The notes: a model not told the origin generated them from the letters alone. A stretch of DNA of 64,000 nt from JACRCG01 sp964524835 (GCA_964524835.1 CAZGEG010000013.1:1-64000), one strand, 5' to 3'. Numbered from the stretch's first letter, positions 23,247-31,840 are shown. Made by a program: numbers and translations.

Positions 23247-23291
23247 AAAAGCCGCTCAAATCGGCATCTTTACCGGTTCAGCGGCCTTTAT
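23247..23291. terminator. Terminator-like hairpin
   Basis: An A-run, then GCCGCT paired with AGCGGC, with a nested AATCGG/CCGGTT stem, then CTTT. It may end transcripts in either direction. Confidence 0.55.
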
Positions 23292-23439
23292 CATAGTCTG
23301 ATTGCCCCATCCATTTTCATCCCAATCCTCATAACATAAGAAGTGCCTCACATTACTCCGGCGATTCCCCCCTGTCAACGAGTTACGGCGGTCGCCATGG
23401 CATAAATGCGGTGGCCGGATAATCCCTTTTTTCAAAATA

Positions 23440-23628
23440 TCAGGGAGAGTCTTGGTCTGTATCTTCTCCAGACTCCGTATCCCGCTCTTTTTCGCATATC
23501 GGGCAGACGTAAAAAGACCGGCTAAGTTTCATGCCACAACAGGTCCACTCTCCAGAACTGGCGGGTTTCTCTGAGTCATCCCACGGATAAGGGTCTCGAC
23601 TATAGTTGTGTCCGATTTTTTTTGACAT
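23440..23628 (-). CDS. Small CxxC protein
   Basis: The 62-residue protein starts at MSKKIGHNY with AAGGTG before the ATG. It contains WTCCGMKL and CPIC, enough to bind a zinc ion. The tail is acidic. No family recognised. It lies between the GxxExxY element and the AbiEi remnant. Confidence 0.55.
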   Translation of the reverse strand: MSKKIGHNYSRDPYPWDDSEKPASSGEWTCCGMKLSRSFYVCPICEKERDTESGEDTDQDSP

Positions 23629-23651
23629 GTTCACCTTGGTCGTCAGCAAAT

Positions 23652-23900
23652 TCAATCTTCTCTGATAAGTTGAACGATATGTTCGTCATATAGTATCCGT
23701 GCCGTTTCAATATTTCGCTGGTTTCCGGTGGCCATCAGGTCTGCATAAACCAGTATCGGGTGAACCGTATCCCCGTTTGGAACAATTGTATCCGGTTGCC
23801 AGAAACGGTGAAGCAGTTCCACATCACCTTCAGGGTCTTTCTTGAGCCTGTTCTGGATAAGTACGGCTTCCAAATTCAGAACAAGCTCTTTATATTCACT
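23652..23900 (-). pseudogene. C-terminal remnant of an AbiEi_2-like antitoxin gene
   Basis: The frame runs without a start codon from the base after the Fic stop codon. Its translation includes VHPILVYADLMATGNQRNIE, which resembles the C-terminus of AbiEi_2-type proteins, antitoxins of type IV systems. The reading is in frame with fic across the TGA, so readthrough would fuse them. Nothing of the nucleotidyltransferase toxin is nearby. Family assignment is from memory of the motif. Confidence 0.45.
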
Positions 23901-25025
23901 TCAGGGGCGAAGTTGCGTCAACTCATACCTTACCGCTCGTCCTTGCCCAACACGCTCCAAAACCCCCATCACATGCAACTGATCCAGTTCCCGATACGCT
24001 GTTACTCGACTACAATGCGTCATAGAAGCAAACTTCTGCGTGGTCAGCCCACCCTCAAACCCATCCGGACCTGCATCCAACAGCCGATTGATTACCTTCT
24101 TCTGTCGATCCGTCAGCTTGTCCTGTGCATGTATCCGCCAAAACTCGGCCTTGGAGAAAACGCCATTGAGCATGTCATCGGAATGCTTTATCGCTCTCGC
24201 ATAACACCCCAGAAACCAGACCAGCCACCCGGTAACGTCACAAGATCCTTTCTGAGTCTTCTCCAGTATATTGTAATAGTCTTCCCGCTCACTCATGATC
24301 TCGGCGGATAGGGTGTAATACCTGACCCGCTGCTTATCATCCTGGGCCAGCGCCATATCAGTCAGCGCCCGCGCAATCCGGCCATTTCCGTCGTCAAAAG
24401 GATGAATCGTCACAAACAGCAAATGAGCAATTGCCGCCCGAATGATCCCTTCAACGTTCCCCAGGCTGTCGTCCCACCATGAAAGAAAATTCTGCATCTC
24501 TTGGTCAAGCCGGTCTGAAGGAGGTGCCTCGTAATGGACCTTCTCCCTGCCTATCGGTCCCGACAAGACTCTCATCGGCTCTTCGCTGTCCCGCCACCCT
24601 CCGACCTTGATCTTATGCATGCCGGAATAGCCGGTAGGAAAAAGGGCAGCCTGCCAGCCCCAAAGACGCTCGGAAGATAAAGGTGTGTCGTAATTCTGGG
24701 TAGCATCTATGAGAACCGAAACGAGATCGTCGACTCTTCTGTCAAACGGCAATCCGGCAGAGGGAAGTCCCAGCTTCCTTGCTACAGAAGAACGGACTGA
24801 CTGAACATCCAACAGTTCCCCTTCAATCGCAGATGTCTTGATGGCCTCCTCCACAAGGATTTCCGCCTGGGCCTGATGCTCCAGGTTAAAGCCAAGGCTG
24901 GCCACCTTGCTGAGCAGCTTTCCCTGCAATAGGCGGCACTCTCCCAACGGCGTGAGGAGTACGTCTGTATCCCAAGTCAGGGCAGGCCATGCGTTATGTT
25001 GCCAGATATATTTGATCATAATCAT
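23901..25025 (-). CDS. Fic-family adenylyltransferase (DUF4172-Fic-wHTH)
   Basis: From the ATG at 25025 the protein is 374 residues. An N-terminal DUF4172 domain carries the self-inhibitory helix motif TSAIEG (64-69, the (S/T)xxxE(G/N) of class II Fic proteins). The Fic core has HPFDDGNGRIAR (208-219), with the catalytic His and ATP-binding loop intact. A C-terminal winged helix (about 310-370) may bind DNA. It should transfer AMP to a target protein, restrained by the inhibitory Glu. Target unknown. It is a single gene at the right edge of the defence island. Confidence 0.88.
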   Translation of the reverse strand: MIMIKYIWQHNAWPALTWDTDVLLTPLGECRLLQGKLLSKVASLGFNLEHQAQAEILVEEAIKTSAIEGELLDVQSVRSSVARKLGLPSAGLPFDRRVDDLVSVLIDATQNYDTPLSSERLWGWQAALFPTGYSGMHKIKVGGWRDSEEPMRVLSGPIGREKVHYEAPPSDRLDQEMQNFLSWWDDSLGNVEGIIRAAIAHLLFVTIHPFDDGNGRIARALTDMALAQDDKQRVRYYTLSAEIMSEREDYYNILEKTQKGSCDVTGWLVWFLGCYARAIKHSDDMLNGVFSKAEFWRIHAQDKLTDRQKKVINRLLDAGPDGFEGGLTTQKFASMTHCSRVTAYRELDQLHVMGVLERVGQGRAVRYELTQLRP

Positions 25026-25174
25026 GTTCACTAATCGCTTCAGAATGGTATGCAATTACGCTTAGCACAGCAATCAGTTAATGGCAATTCATATCATTGT
25101 TATCGGTCGGTAATTACTATACAAGAGGCTTATCGGCAACTGCCGGATGGAATAACCGCCCGCCGGCATTCGGC

Positions 25175-26008
25175 TCACCGGGATGAACCGAACAGGTTCC
25201 TGAAGAAACTCTTCACCTTCCCCGCGAAGCTTTGGTCCACCTTCTTCTGCATACCGCCGATATTGGGCGTTTCCGCCAGGGCCTGGCGGTACTCCCTTTC
25301 GGTCAGCACCCCCTTCTCCCGCAGCAGGCGCAGCACCATGTCGGAGCGCTTCAGCACCCGGTCAAGGTGCCGGTACGGGTTGTAGACCTTCTGCGGGCCG
25401 GGGAGCATCGCGGCGAGGAAGGCGCATTCCCGGGGGGTGAGGGAATCAGCAGGCTTGTCGAAATAGTAGCGGGCGCCATGGCCGATCCCGTACACCATTG
25501 GTCCCAGTTCAACGACGTTGAGGTAGAGTTCGAGGATCCGCCCCTTGGTCAATTCCTGCTCCATCCGCTTGGCGAGGTAGAGCTCCTTGATCTTGCGGGT
25601 AAAGGTCTTTTCCCGGGAGAGGAAGAGGTTCTTCGCACTCTGCTGGGTGATGGTCGAGGCGCCGCGGGCGAAGCGCTTCTTCTCCAGGTCATACTTGATG
25701 GCAGCCTTGATTGCCCGGACGTCGATCCCCTCGTGCCGGTAGAAGTTGGCGTCTTCCGCCACGACCACCGCCCACTCCATCTCGGACGGGATATTTTTCG
25801 AAGGGGTCCACCAGGGATTCTGCGGCCCGACGACATAGGGATGGAACTTTCCATGCCAGTCCTTCACCTGAATGGTCAGGTTCATCTTGCGGTTGGCAAG
25901 CGCTGCCACCGACGGGAGACGGTAGAGCGCAATGCCGATGTAGACTGCATAGAGGGCGATGCCGCCGAGGACGATGGCCGCCAGCCATTTCAGTACCTTC
26001 AATGGCAC
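25175..26008 (-). CDS. mtgA: Monofunctional peptidoglycan glycosyltransferase
   Basis: The 277-residue protein polymerises lipid II into glycan strands at the outer face of the inner membrane. One membrane anchor lies at residues 7-30. The GT51 domain motifs are all visible: AEDANFYRHEGID (catalytic Glu), RGASTITQQ, RKIKELYLAKRME and ELGPMVYGIGHGA. No transpeptidase domain follows, so it is the MtgA type. A basic C-terminal tail (VKSFFRNLFGSSR) is unusual but small. Confidence 0.92.
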   Translation of the reverse strand: MPLKVLKWLAAIVLGGIALYAVYIGIALYRLPSVAALANRKMNLTIQVKDWHGKFHPYVVGPQNPWWTPSKNIPSEMEWAVVVAEDANFYRHEGIDVRAIKAAIKYDLEKKRFARGASTITQQSAKNLFLSREKTFTRKIKELYLAKRMEQELTKGRILELYLNVVELGPMVYGIGHGARYYFDKPADSLTPRECAFLAAMLPGPQKVYNPYRHLDRVLKRSDMVLRLLREKGVLTEREYRQALAETPNIGGMQKKVDQSFAGKVKSFFRNLFGSSR

Positions 26009-26089
26009 CTCGCATGGGAAGATTTGACCCTCCGCACTTTAGCAGAAAGTGGAGTCAAGGAGGGTGAACATATTTGAGTGGATTTTCGA

Positions 26090-26998
26090 TTAAATTGGGC
26101 GGTGTCCCTGGTTTTTGCGGCGTGCGGTAGTCAGGTAAATTCCGAGAGAGATCAGACATATTCCCACCACATGGAAAAGCTGAAGAGATTCCCCCAAAAA
26201 TACAATTGACAAGATGGTACCGAAGACCGGCATCAGATGGATAAACAACCCTGCCCTGTTTGGTCCCAGCTCTACGACAGCATGATTCCAGAAGAGATAA
26301 GCCAGTACCGATGGAAAAATCCCTACGTACAGCATGCTTGCACAGGTAACTAAATCAAGGGTAACCCTGCCGCCACGACTGATTTCCCAGAGATAAAACG
26401 GAAAAATGAATACAAGGCCTATGGCGATGATGGCGGAGAGAAAACTCAACGGATGGAGTTCTGCAGGACGCAGCCGGAGTCGGAAGGTGTGAATGGCCCA
26501 ACAGATAACCGCAAGGAGTACCCACAGATCCCCCCCGTTAACCCGCAAGGCCAGTAAGCGACCGATATCGGCGCGACAGATGATCGTAACAACTCCCGCA
26601 AGAGACATCAGTATGCCGGCGGCCTGAGCCCGTGAAACCGGCACTGCCGCAAATAGCCTCGATATGATCACGATCAGCACCGGAATAATCGAGTTCAGCA
26701 GCAACGCGTTAGTTGCGGTCGTGGAGTGGAGGCCGATATAGACGAAGGTATTGAAGCAGGCAATCCCCAGTATGCCGAAAACAGTCAGATTCATCCAGCT
26801 CTTTCGGATCAGGGACCGCTGGGAAATCAGGGGCCGAAGGGAAAACGGCAGAAGAATTAGAAGTGCAAGGGCCCATCGCCAAAACGACAGGGTGATGGGG
26901 GGGATAACCGTGTTCACCGCTCGGCCCAGTACAAAATTGCCGGCCCAGAACAGAGTGGTAAGTATCAGGAGAATATATGGGGAGACCTTGACGCGCAT
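26090..26998 (-). CDS. EamA/DMT-family transporter
   Basis: The 302-residue protein has ten membrane helices in two EamA halves (LFWAGNFVLGRAV near the start; LGPNRAGLFIHLMPVFG in the second half). The ATG at 26998 is chosen because the transmembrane pattern starts there; the frame is open 40 codons further 5' but reads non-membrane sequence. It is distinct from the EamA gene at 7103. Substrate unknown. Confidence 0.85.
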   Translation of the reverse strand: MRVKVSPYILLILTTLFWAGNFVLGRAVNTVIPPITLSFWRWALALLILLPFSLRPLISQRSLIRKSWMNLTVFGILGIACFNTFVYIGLHSTTATNALLLNSIIPVLIVIISRLFAAVPVSRAQAAGILMSLAGVVTIICRADIGRLLALRVNGGDLWVLLAVICWAIHTFRLRLRPAELHPLSFLSAIIAIGLVFIFPFYLWEISRGGRVTLDLVTCASMLYVGIFPSVLAYLFWNHAVVELGPNRAGLFIHLMPVFGTILSIVFLGESLQLFHVVGICLISLGIYLTTARRKNQGHRPI

Positions 26999-27324
26999 GG
27001 CTTTAATCTTTACCGGCCATATCAACTCATGGCAAGCAAAAACCCAAGCCGCTCGATTGCCATCTTCGCACACGATCAGGGGGCAGGTGTGAACCGGCTT
27101 CATGGCTTGACCCACCATAGGCGCCGAACCTTGCCCCTCTCACTTTTGTATCAAACTGAATTTTCAATATTATCAATATTCAAGTGAGTCAAACAGGATG
27201 CCTATTGGGGGTCTGACTTCGACGCCGATTCACATCTTCATACCAAGACCTGCTTTTCGGTTACAGGTCCGTAAGAATATGCTGCACCAGTTCATATAGC
27301 TACAACCTGGATCTAAGTAAAATG
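26999..27324. other. Intergenic region before lexA
   Basis: No gene is seen. A short hairpin (GACCTG with CAGGTC, around 27248-27270) is the only structure. The lexA promoter begins at 27325. Confidence 0.5.
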
Positions 27325-27353
27325 TTGACATGGAACTAAAATATCCGTATAGG
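27325..27353 (+). promoter_or_regulatory. lexA promoter
   Basis: TTGACA (27325-27330) and TATAGG (27348-27353) are 17 bases apart. Expected transcription starts at about 27360, almost at the ATG (27361), so the message may be leaderless. Confidence 0.75.
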
Positions 27354-27372
27354 TAGTCGTATGACTACCTAT
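27349..27372 (+). promoter_or_regulatory. LexA operator spanning the lexA start codon
   Basis: ATAGGTAGTC-N4-GACTACCTAT is a perfect 10-bp inverted repeat. It overlaps the -10 hexamer and the start codon. The inner GGTAGTC-N4-GACTACC fits the box reported for Geobacter LexA (GGTTNNCNNNNGNNNACC) except for one base, so autorepression is likely. Confidence 0.7.
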
Positions 27373-27993
27373 GCTCCGGAAGCCGCCAATAAGCTCACTC
27401 AACGCCAGAACCAGGTGCTGCAGTTCATCACCTCGTTCAGCGGCGATAACGGCTACGCACCCAGTCAGCGGGAGATCGCCCGCCATCTGGATGTTTCCGG
27501 GACACTGCCGGTCATGAAACATCTGACTGCTCTGGAGCGGAAGGGATACATCAGGAGGGACCATGTGAACCGGGGCATTACCCTGACCGTGAAAACTCCG
27601 GTTTCTCAGTCGGTGTCGCTGCCGATTGTCGGCACCGTTCGCGCCGGCCATCTTGCCCCGGCCATCGAGGATATCCAGGGGCATTTCTCCGTTGATCCGC
27701 TGGCCGTCAAGGGGAATGGCTGTTTTTTTCTAAAGGTCAGCGGCGAGTCCATGATCAATGCCGGGATTCTGGACGGCGATCTGGCGCTGGTACGGCCGCA
27801 GCCGAATGCCGACAACCGGGATACCGTCGTTGCCATGGTTGACGGTGAGGTGACGCTCAAGTGGTTTTATCGCGAGAAGGATCATATCCGTCTGCAGCCG
27901 GCAAACCCGGACATGGGGCCGATCATTATTCGTCCCGAAGATGGCGAGGTAAGCATCGTCGGCAAGGTGATCGGCGTTTACCGGCGGATGTAA
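27361..27993 (+). CDS. lexA: LexA repressor
   Basis: The 210-residue protein represses SOS genes and cleaves itself when RecA filaments form. The N-terminal winged helix (12-75) includes APSQREIARHLDV. The cleavage site is A95-G96. The Ser-Lys catalytic pair is S130 (GESMINAG) and K167 (GEVTLKWF). Everything needed for autoproteolysis is present. Its recognition helix differs from E. coli LexA, in keeping with the different operator. No DNA-repair gene follows in the operon. Confidence 0.92.
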   Translation: MTTYAPEAANKLTQRQNQVLQFITSFSGDNGYAPSQREIARHLDVSGTLPVMKHLTALERKGYIRRDHVNRGITLTVKTPVSQSVSLPIVGTVRAGHLAPAIEDIQGHFSVDPLAVKGNGCFFLKVSGESMINAGILDGDLALVRPQPNADNRDTVVAMVDGEVTLKWFYREKDHIRLQPANPDMGPIIIRPEDGEVSIVGKVIGVYRRM

Positions 27994-28116
27994 TTCCAGT
28001 TCCAAATCAAAGCGCTATCATCGTTGATTTGAAATTGGTGTAACAGGGCATGAGCGGATTTGCGGGCTTCAACAGATCTGCTGTTTATGCATAATCAAAT
28101 GACGGGAGAGTACATC

Positions 28117-28341
28117 ATGGAACCGATTACCCTGTGCGGCGCAGTAATTGTTGTTTTCGGCTTGTGGGTGGAGTTTGAAGCAATCATCATGAAGGTTGTA
28201 CGAGCAATGTGCGGAAGCGCAATGATGGCGGCACTGCTGCCGTCAACCAACGAGCAGAGACCGGTCGTCTCCATATCGCCTGGGGGGTGCCGCAGTTACC
28301 GTACCGGCAGCGGCCTGGTGTACCGGCTGGCGCGGAGCTGA
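28117..28341 (+). CDS. Small single-span membrane protein
   Basis: The 74-residue protein opens with a membrane helix (EPITLCGAVIVVFGLWVEFE) and has a polar tail. GGGAG precedes the ATG by seven bases. The N-terminus is conserved-looking, but the tail, rich in Ser/Arg/Gly, may be a frameshifted extension. Function unknown. Confidence 0.5.
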   Translation: MEPITLCGAVIVVFGLWVEFEAIIMKVVRAMCGSAMMAALLPSTNEQRPVVSISPGGCRSYRTGSGLVYRLARS

Positions 28342-28618
28342 TACGCCGGCATGAACCGGGGGACATAGGCAGCTTTCTTCCGGAAGCGCGGGACGGTCAC
28401 CACGTGTACGGGCGGGCAGGCAGGACAGGCGGGGCCTGTTATCGTTTTCAGATGCTTATTTAAACAAATCAGCCGCCGGTCCCCGGCCGATCACCTGCTG
28501 CAGCACCGGATGCTTTCGGCATCTCATATAAATGTATTTTATTGCCCCAAAAGTATTATAATAAAACTGCCCGCAAGATGGACGGCGCCGGCATCGCTAT
28601 TTATGACGGAGGGTCGTT

Positions 28619-28810
28619 ATGAATTTCAGGGAGATCATAGATCTTGCCAGAAAAAGAGGCTTGGAAACGGGAAAGGCAAGAAAAGTCGACATCATCGCGG
28701 CCATCGAAAGCGGCAGGATGATGCGGCGAGCTGACATCATACAAGAAGCCCGTGCCGATTATCGCACAACGGAACCGGCCGATACCGAGGAACCTCTTGG
28801 CAAAAACTAG
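28619..28810 (+). CDS. SAP/Rho-N-like small helical protein
   Basis: The 63-residue protein begins with a short helix-turn-helix pattern (IIDLARKRGLETGKARKVDI, then IAAIES) typical of SAP or Rho N-terminal-like motifs that contact nucleic acid or act as adaptors. GGAGGG precedes the ATG by four bases. Comparable small proteins occur in Geobacter relatives as single genes. Nucleic-acid binding is inferred from the motif only. Confidence 0.6.
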   Translation: MNFREIIDLARKRGLETGKARKVDIIAAIESGRMMRRADIIQEARADYRTTEPADTEEPLGKN

Positions 28811-28949
28811 CTACGCCGTGCGAAGGGGAGATGTTTTGCTTTCCCGCGCTTCGCAGTTCTCGTCAGGTACACTGGCAGGCTGTTTTTGCGGGCAAGATTT
28901 CGTACGGAGTTTTCGGCTGATCGAGCCGGGTTAAACCGTAAGGCGTGAT

Positions 28950-29210
28950 ATGACCGATACCAGAACTGATCAACGAGTCAGTTATACTTCAAACTGTCTG
29001 CTTGATATTCAAAACACAAGTTATTCCGGTTTGCTTGAAAACATATCCTTTTCCGGAGCCTCGGTTGAAATAATTGGTGATGTTCCTGAAAACAGTCATT
29101 GCGGTGAAGAATGTGTTTTGACCGTACTGCTGATTGGTGCAGTAAAATATCCGTGCAGAATCCTCCGCATCGATTCATCTAAAATTGCCCTGAAATTCCT
29201 TGACTCATAG
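28950..29210 (+). CDS. PilZ-domain cyclic di-GMP receptor
   Basis: The 86-residue protein consists of one PilZ domain. The c-di-GMP motif RxxxR is R5-TDQ-R9 and the second motif is NISFSGAS at about residues 31-38 (N/D-x-S-x-x-G). Both needed elements are present, so ligand binding is likely. Output partner unknown. Together with the two HD-GYP proteins of this window it belongs to the c-di-GMP network. Ribosome site is weak. Confidence 0.8.
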   Translation: MTDTRTDQRVSYTSNCLLDIQNTSYSGLLENISFSGASVEIIGDVPENSHCGEECVLTVLLIGAVKYPCRILRIDSSKIALKFLDS

Positions 29211-29353
29211 CGCCGCCCGGCACGTGGCAATCACCAGTCGGTGAACTGGCGGACAGCGGACCTTCTGCGATTTTTGTGGAAACCAGCTTGGATTTGGTTT
29301 AAAAAAGCGTGAGGCAGGCCTTTGTCGCATGAGAAAGCCGCAAAAAGGGAACC

Positions 29354-29539
29354 ATGATGAAATGCACTATCGAGCAGTTTGAAGACGTTGTTGCCAAGTT
29401 CAAATGTTTTGCCGAGGCGGTAAATATCGAGCTGTCGTCTGAAGCCGAGGGGCTTCGGCAGGAATTGGTAGTCGTCTGCGCCGAACTATTGGTGACGGTC
29501 CGGGAAGAAATTCAGGCAGGTGCTGATTCTGTTGTTTGA
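29354..29539 (+). CDS. Small hypothetical helical protein
   Basis: The 61-residue acidic protein is predicted helical (VVAKFKCFAEAVNIELSSEA). AGGGA precedes the paired ATG codons. No family recognised. It lies between the PilZ gene and a small exported protein. Confidence 0.5.
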   Translation: MMKCTIEQFEDVVAKFKCFAEAVNIELSSEAEGLRQELVVVCAELLVTVREEIQAGADSVV

Positions 29540-29596
29540 CAGCAGTTGTCCCTACGCCGTCAGCTGCCGGCATATCGCGTGAAAAGGAGAGTACCT

Positions 29597-29851
29597 ATGA
29601 AAAGAGTGACCGGAAGTATCTTGCTTGTTCTCGCCGCTGCCAGCTTTGCCGCCGCCGGCGTCAATGTCGGCGTCAGCACGCCAAATGCCAGCATCTACGT
29701 CGGCACACCGCCGTCCAGGCCTGCCCCGCAGGTGACTGTCATTGAAAGGGAAACAGTAATTGTAAAAGATCACGGGAAGCACAAGGGGCATTACAAACAG
29801 AAAAAACACAAGAAACATAAAAAAGACCGGCACGATGACGACAGGGATTAA
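29597..29851 (+). CDS. Exported His/Lys-rich small protein
   Basis: The 84-residue precursor has a Sec signal peptide (1-20) followed by a valine-rich segment with a Pro-rich turn and a C-terminal tail of alternating His and Lys, with Asp at the end (KHKGHYKQKKHKKHKKDRHD). The tail could bind metal or negatively charged surface polymers. AAGGAG precedes the ATG. A terminator follows at 29914. Function unknown. Confidence 0.7.
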   Translation: MKRVTGSILLVLAAASFAAAGVNVGVSTPNASIYVGTPPSRPAPQVTVIERETVIVKDHGKHKGHYKQKKHKKHKKDRHDDDRD

Positions 29852-29913
29852 CAGGGTGCGGGTGGGTCGCTAGCTCCCCCTCGCTCCGGCCGCAGAACCA
29901 AAAAGGATAGTAC

Positions 29914-29957
29914 AAAAAAGCGGATTAGCCCAATTGATGGGCTGACCCGCTTTTTTT
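29914..29957 (+). terminator. Rho-independent terminator
   Basis: AAAAAAGCGG and GCCC pair with GGGC and CCGCTTTTTT around a short loop, with internal mismatch; a T7 run follows on the plus strand. Confidence 0.85.
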
Positions 29958-30153
29958 AAAGAGATTTATGGTAAGCCTCCAGACAATCGCCCCCTGAATC
30001 CAATGATTATCTTTGTTACAGCATACCAAAAGACTCCCATGGAGAGAATATTTTTGACCTGTTTTTCTGATCCCAGGTGAATAGTGCCTATTTTTTAGCT
30101 TTTCATTTAACAGAACAATTCCGAACTAGTTCCGGACTGCTGCAAAATAACTA

Positions 30154-30181
30154 TTGACACGTAATATCAGCTAGTTATACA
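30154..30181 (+). promoter_or_regulatory. Orphan sigma-70 promoter
   Basis: TTGACA and TATACA, 16 bases apart, point into a region with no plus-strand gene for over 900 bases. It could drive a small RNA, or be a chance match in AT-rich DNA. Confidence 0.45.
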
Positions 30182-30242
30182 TGCTGTTCATTCACTATGC
30201 AAACCGATGAAACCCTAGATAACATGTGACATTTTTGAAACA

Positions 30243-30285
30243 TATCCACAGCTTCAACAGGGTTATCAACATTTTTTGTGGATAG
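30243..30285. other. Cluster of three DnaA-box-like 9-mers
   Basis: TATCCACAG (30243-30251), TTATCAACA (30263-30271) and TGTGGATAG (30277-30285, inverted) all resemble the TTATCCACA DnaA box. They lie within an AT-rich gene-free stretch (29958-30354) which otherwise holds only the promoter at 30154. Confidence 0.5.
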
Positions 30286-30354
30286 TTTTTCATTCCCGGA
30301 ATAACAGTAACTTAGTCATATTTTAATCTGGATTGCTGTCATTTTCATGCTTGT

Positions 30355-30540
30355 CTAGTCATTCGTGCATAAAGTTACTGTTAATGGTTCCGAATCCCAG
30401 ACAACTTCCGGATAGAGCGATTTATCAAGCCGAAGATAGGTGCCGTCAACGCCCGCAGCAGCCCACCAGCATTCTTTTCCCCTGTAAGGTGCCTCGTTGA
30501 AAAGATAGAGGTCGTTATTCTTGTCTCTGGCTACGTACAT
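30355..30540 (-). CDS. Small hypothetical protein
   Basis: The 61-residue protein (YVARDKNNDLYLFNEAP, then a Trp-rich stretch) looks like a compact beta-sheet domain. TAGGAG before the ATG is a strong ribosome site. There is no signal or membrane segment. I recognise no family, though small proteins starting MYVARDK occur elsewhere in related bacteria. Confidence 0.6.
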   Translation of the reverse strand: MYVARDKNNDLYLFNEAPYRGKECWWAAAGVDGTYLRLDKSLYPEVVWDSEPLTVTLCTND

Positions 30541-30654
30541 TGAATATCTCCTAAGGAAAAGTTGCCTTCATCATGGTCCAGGAGGCGGTACCGGGTTGCT
30601 TTCAGCCCGGCACCGCTACTCTTCCTGCAGTATCAAGTCGATGCTTCCGCGGAG

Positions 30655-30924
30655 TCATCGCACTGTTTTCCGGACATAATCGATAAATGATTTCAAGACA
30701 TAATCCGGTACATCATCGATATTGTTATATACCCGCCCCTTGTCCACGAATGCCAGCGAGAATGGTGCATTGGGCCTTCCTTCAATTGCCCATAAGCTGA
30801 TGACACCTTCCGGGTCTCTGATAGCCCGATAAGCACCGTATCGATAATGCCGCATCAATGTTGCTGCCGCACCTTTTGCTATAAGCAGGGTTTCACCGGT
30901 CTGACTGTTTATCTGTTTTGTCAT
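30655..30924 (-). CDS. Small hypothetical protein
   Basis: The 89-residue soluble protein has mixed alpha/beta composition (IRDPEGVISLWAIEGRPNAP; C-terminal helix VLKSFIDYVRKTV). The ribosome site is weak. It is in the same orientation as the 61-aa gene downstream but separated by 114 bases. No family recognised. Confidence 0.5.
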   Translation of the reverse strand: MTKQINSQTGETLLIAKGAAATLMRHYRYGAYRAIRDPEGVISLWAIEGRPNAPFSLAFVDKGRVYNNIDDVPDYVLKSFIDYVRKTVR

Positions 30925-31128
30925 TTGAATATTATCTACCCTTCAACGGGAGTAATAGCTATCTTTTCTGACAGTTCACCGCTTCAAACTTTAATTTCGC
31001 CTTCCAATGTTGGGGGCCATCCGGAATGCCTGTGACCATCCCTGCCATAATTATGGATTTGGTTTAAATTGCAGAATGATGTACGTTTGTCCGCTATTGC
31101 CAAATTAACATCAAGGAGTTCTCCAACT

Positions 31129-31701
31129 ATGATCTGCCCTTACTGCAAAGAGAGCATTCAGGATGGCGCTATAAAATGCCGCTACTGCGGTTCATTGATC
31201 AATCTTGACCCCGCGAGCACCGCTAACGCTGACAGCATCAGCAGTGATGAAATCCGGGCATTTACAGGCGGAAATGCCCACTACTACATCCAATGCTTTT
31301 CAAAATTCACGATTACGGGGAGAGAAAAGTTCTGTGTTACCTGGAACTGGTCCTGTTTCGGCTTCACGTTCCTCTGGATGCTGTACAGGAAGATGTACGC
31401 GTTAGCAGTTGTCACTTTTATCATCTTTTGCATACCGGGTGCCAATATTCTCCTGCATATCGGGATTGGAATGATCGGCAACTATCTCTACTACAGGCAT
31501 GTAAAGGGGAAAATCCTTGAAGCAAGGGCAACACCATCAGCACTGAACTATTATCCTGTCCTGGAGGAAACGGGCGGAGTCAATTCGTGGGTCATCACCA
31601 TCGGTGTAGTCGTGGGTATCATCATCGCACTGCTCTTCGCTTTCTTCTTTTCAACGATGATTGCATTCATGGGACAGCACATCACCAGAATGACGATATG
31701 A
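31129..31701 (+). CDS. Zinc-ribbon plus DUF2628 membrane protein
   Basis: The 190-residue protein begins with a zinc ribbon (C3-x2-C6 and C18-x2-C21, CPYCKE and CRYCGS), followed by a DUF2628 part: the WNWSCFGFTFLWMLYRKMY motif, two membrane helices, then a third near the C-terminus. Family members are inner-membrane proteins of unknown role. The ATG at 31129 is chosen because AAGGAG lies ten bases upstream and the zinc ribbon starts there. Confidence 0.8.
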   Translation: MICPYCKESIQDGAIKCRYCGSLINLDPASTANADSISSDEIRAFTGGNAHYYIQCFSKFTITGREKFCVTWNWSCFGFTFLWMLYRKMYALAVVTFIIFCIPGANILLHIGIGMIGNYLYYRHVKGKILEARATPSALNYYPVLEETGGVNSWVITIGVVVGIIIALLFAFFFSTMIAFMGQHITRMTI

Positions 31702-31768
31702 CAGCCCCCCGGAGGTTGATCACGTCGAATATGTGTTGTAGGTGCCGATGTTGATGTAGTGGATATGA

Positions 31769-31809
31769 CAAAGCCTCTTGTCTCGTTTACCGGGATTCAA
31801 GAGGCTTTG
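31769..31809. terminator. Hairpin terminator between DUF2628 gene and tRNA-Gln
   Basis: A perfect 12-bp stem (CAAAGCCTCTTG with CAAGAGGCTTTG) and 17-base loop. ATTTTG follows on the plus strand. It can serve either convergent transcript. Confidence 0.65.
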
Positions 31810-31840
31810 ATTTTGTCTAGCATGAAGCTAGTTTGAAGTT

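Noticed and set aside
14914..25055. tRNA-Ser as an integrated-island attachment site
   Set aside because: The position is suggestive, but I found no duplicated tRNA 3' end downstream and no integrase gene, so I do not report att sites.
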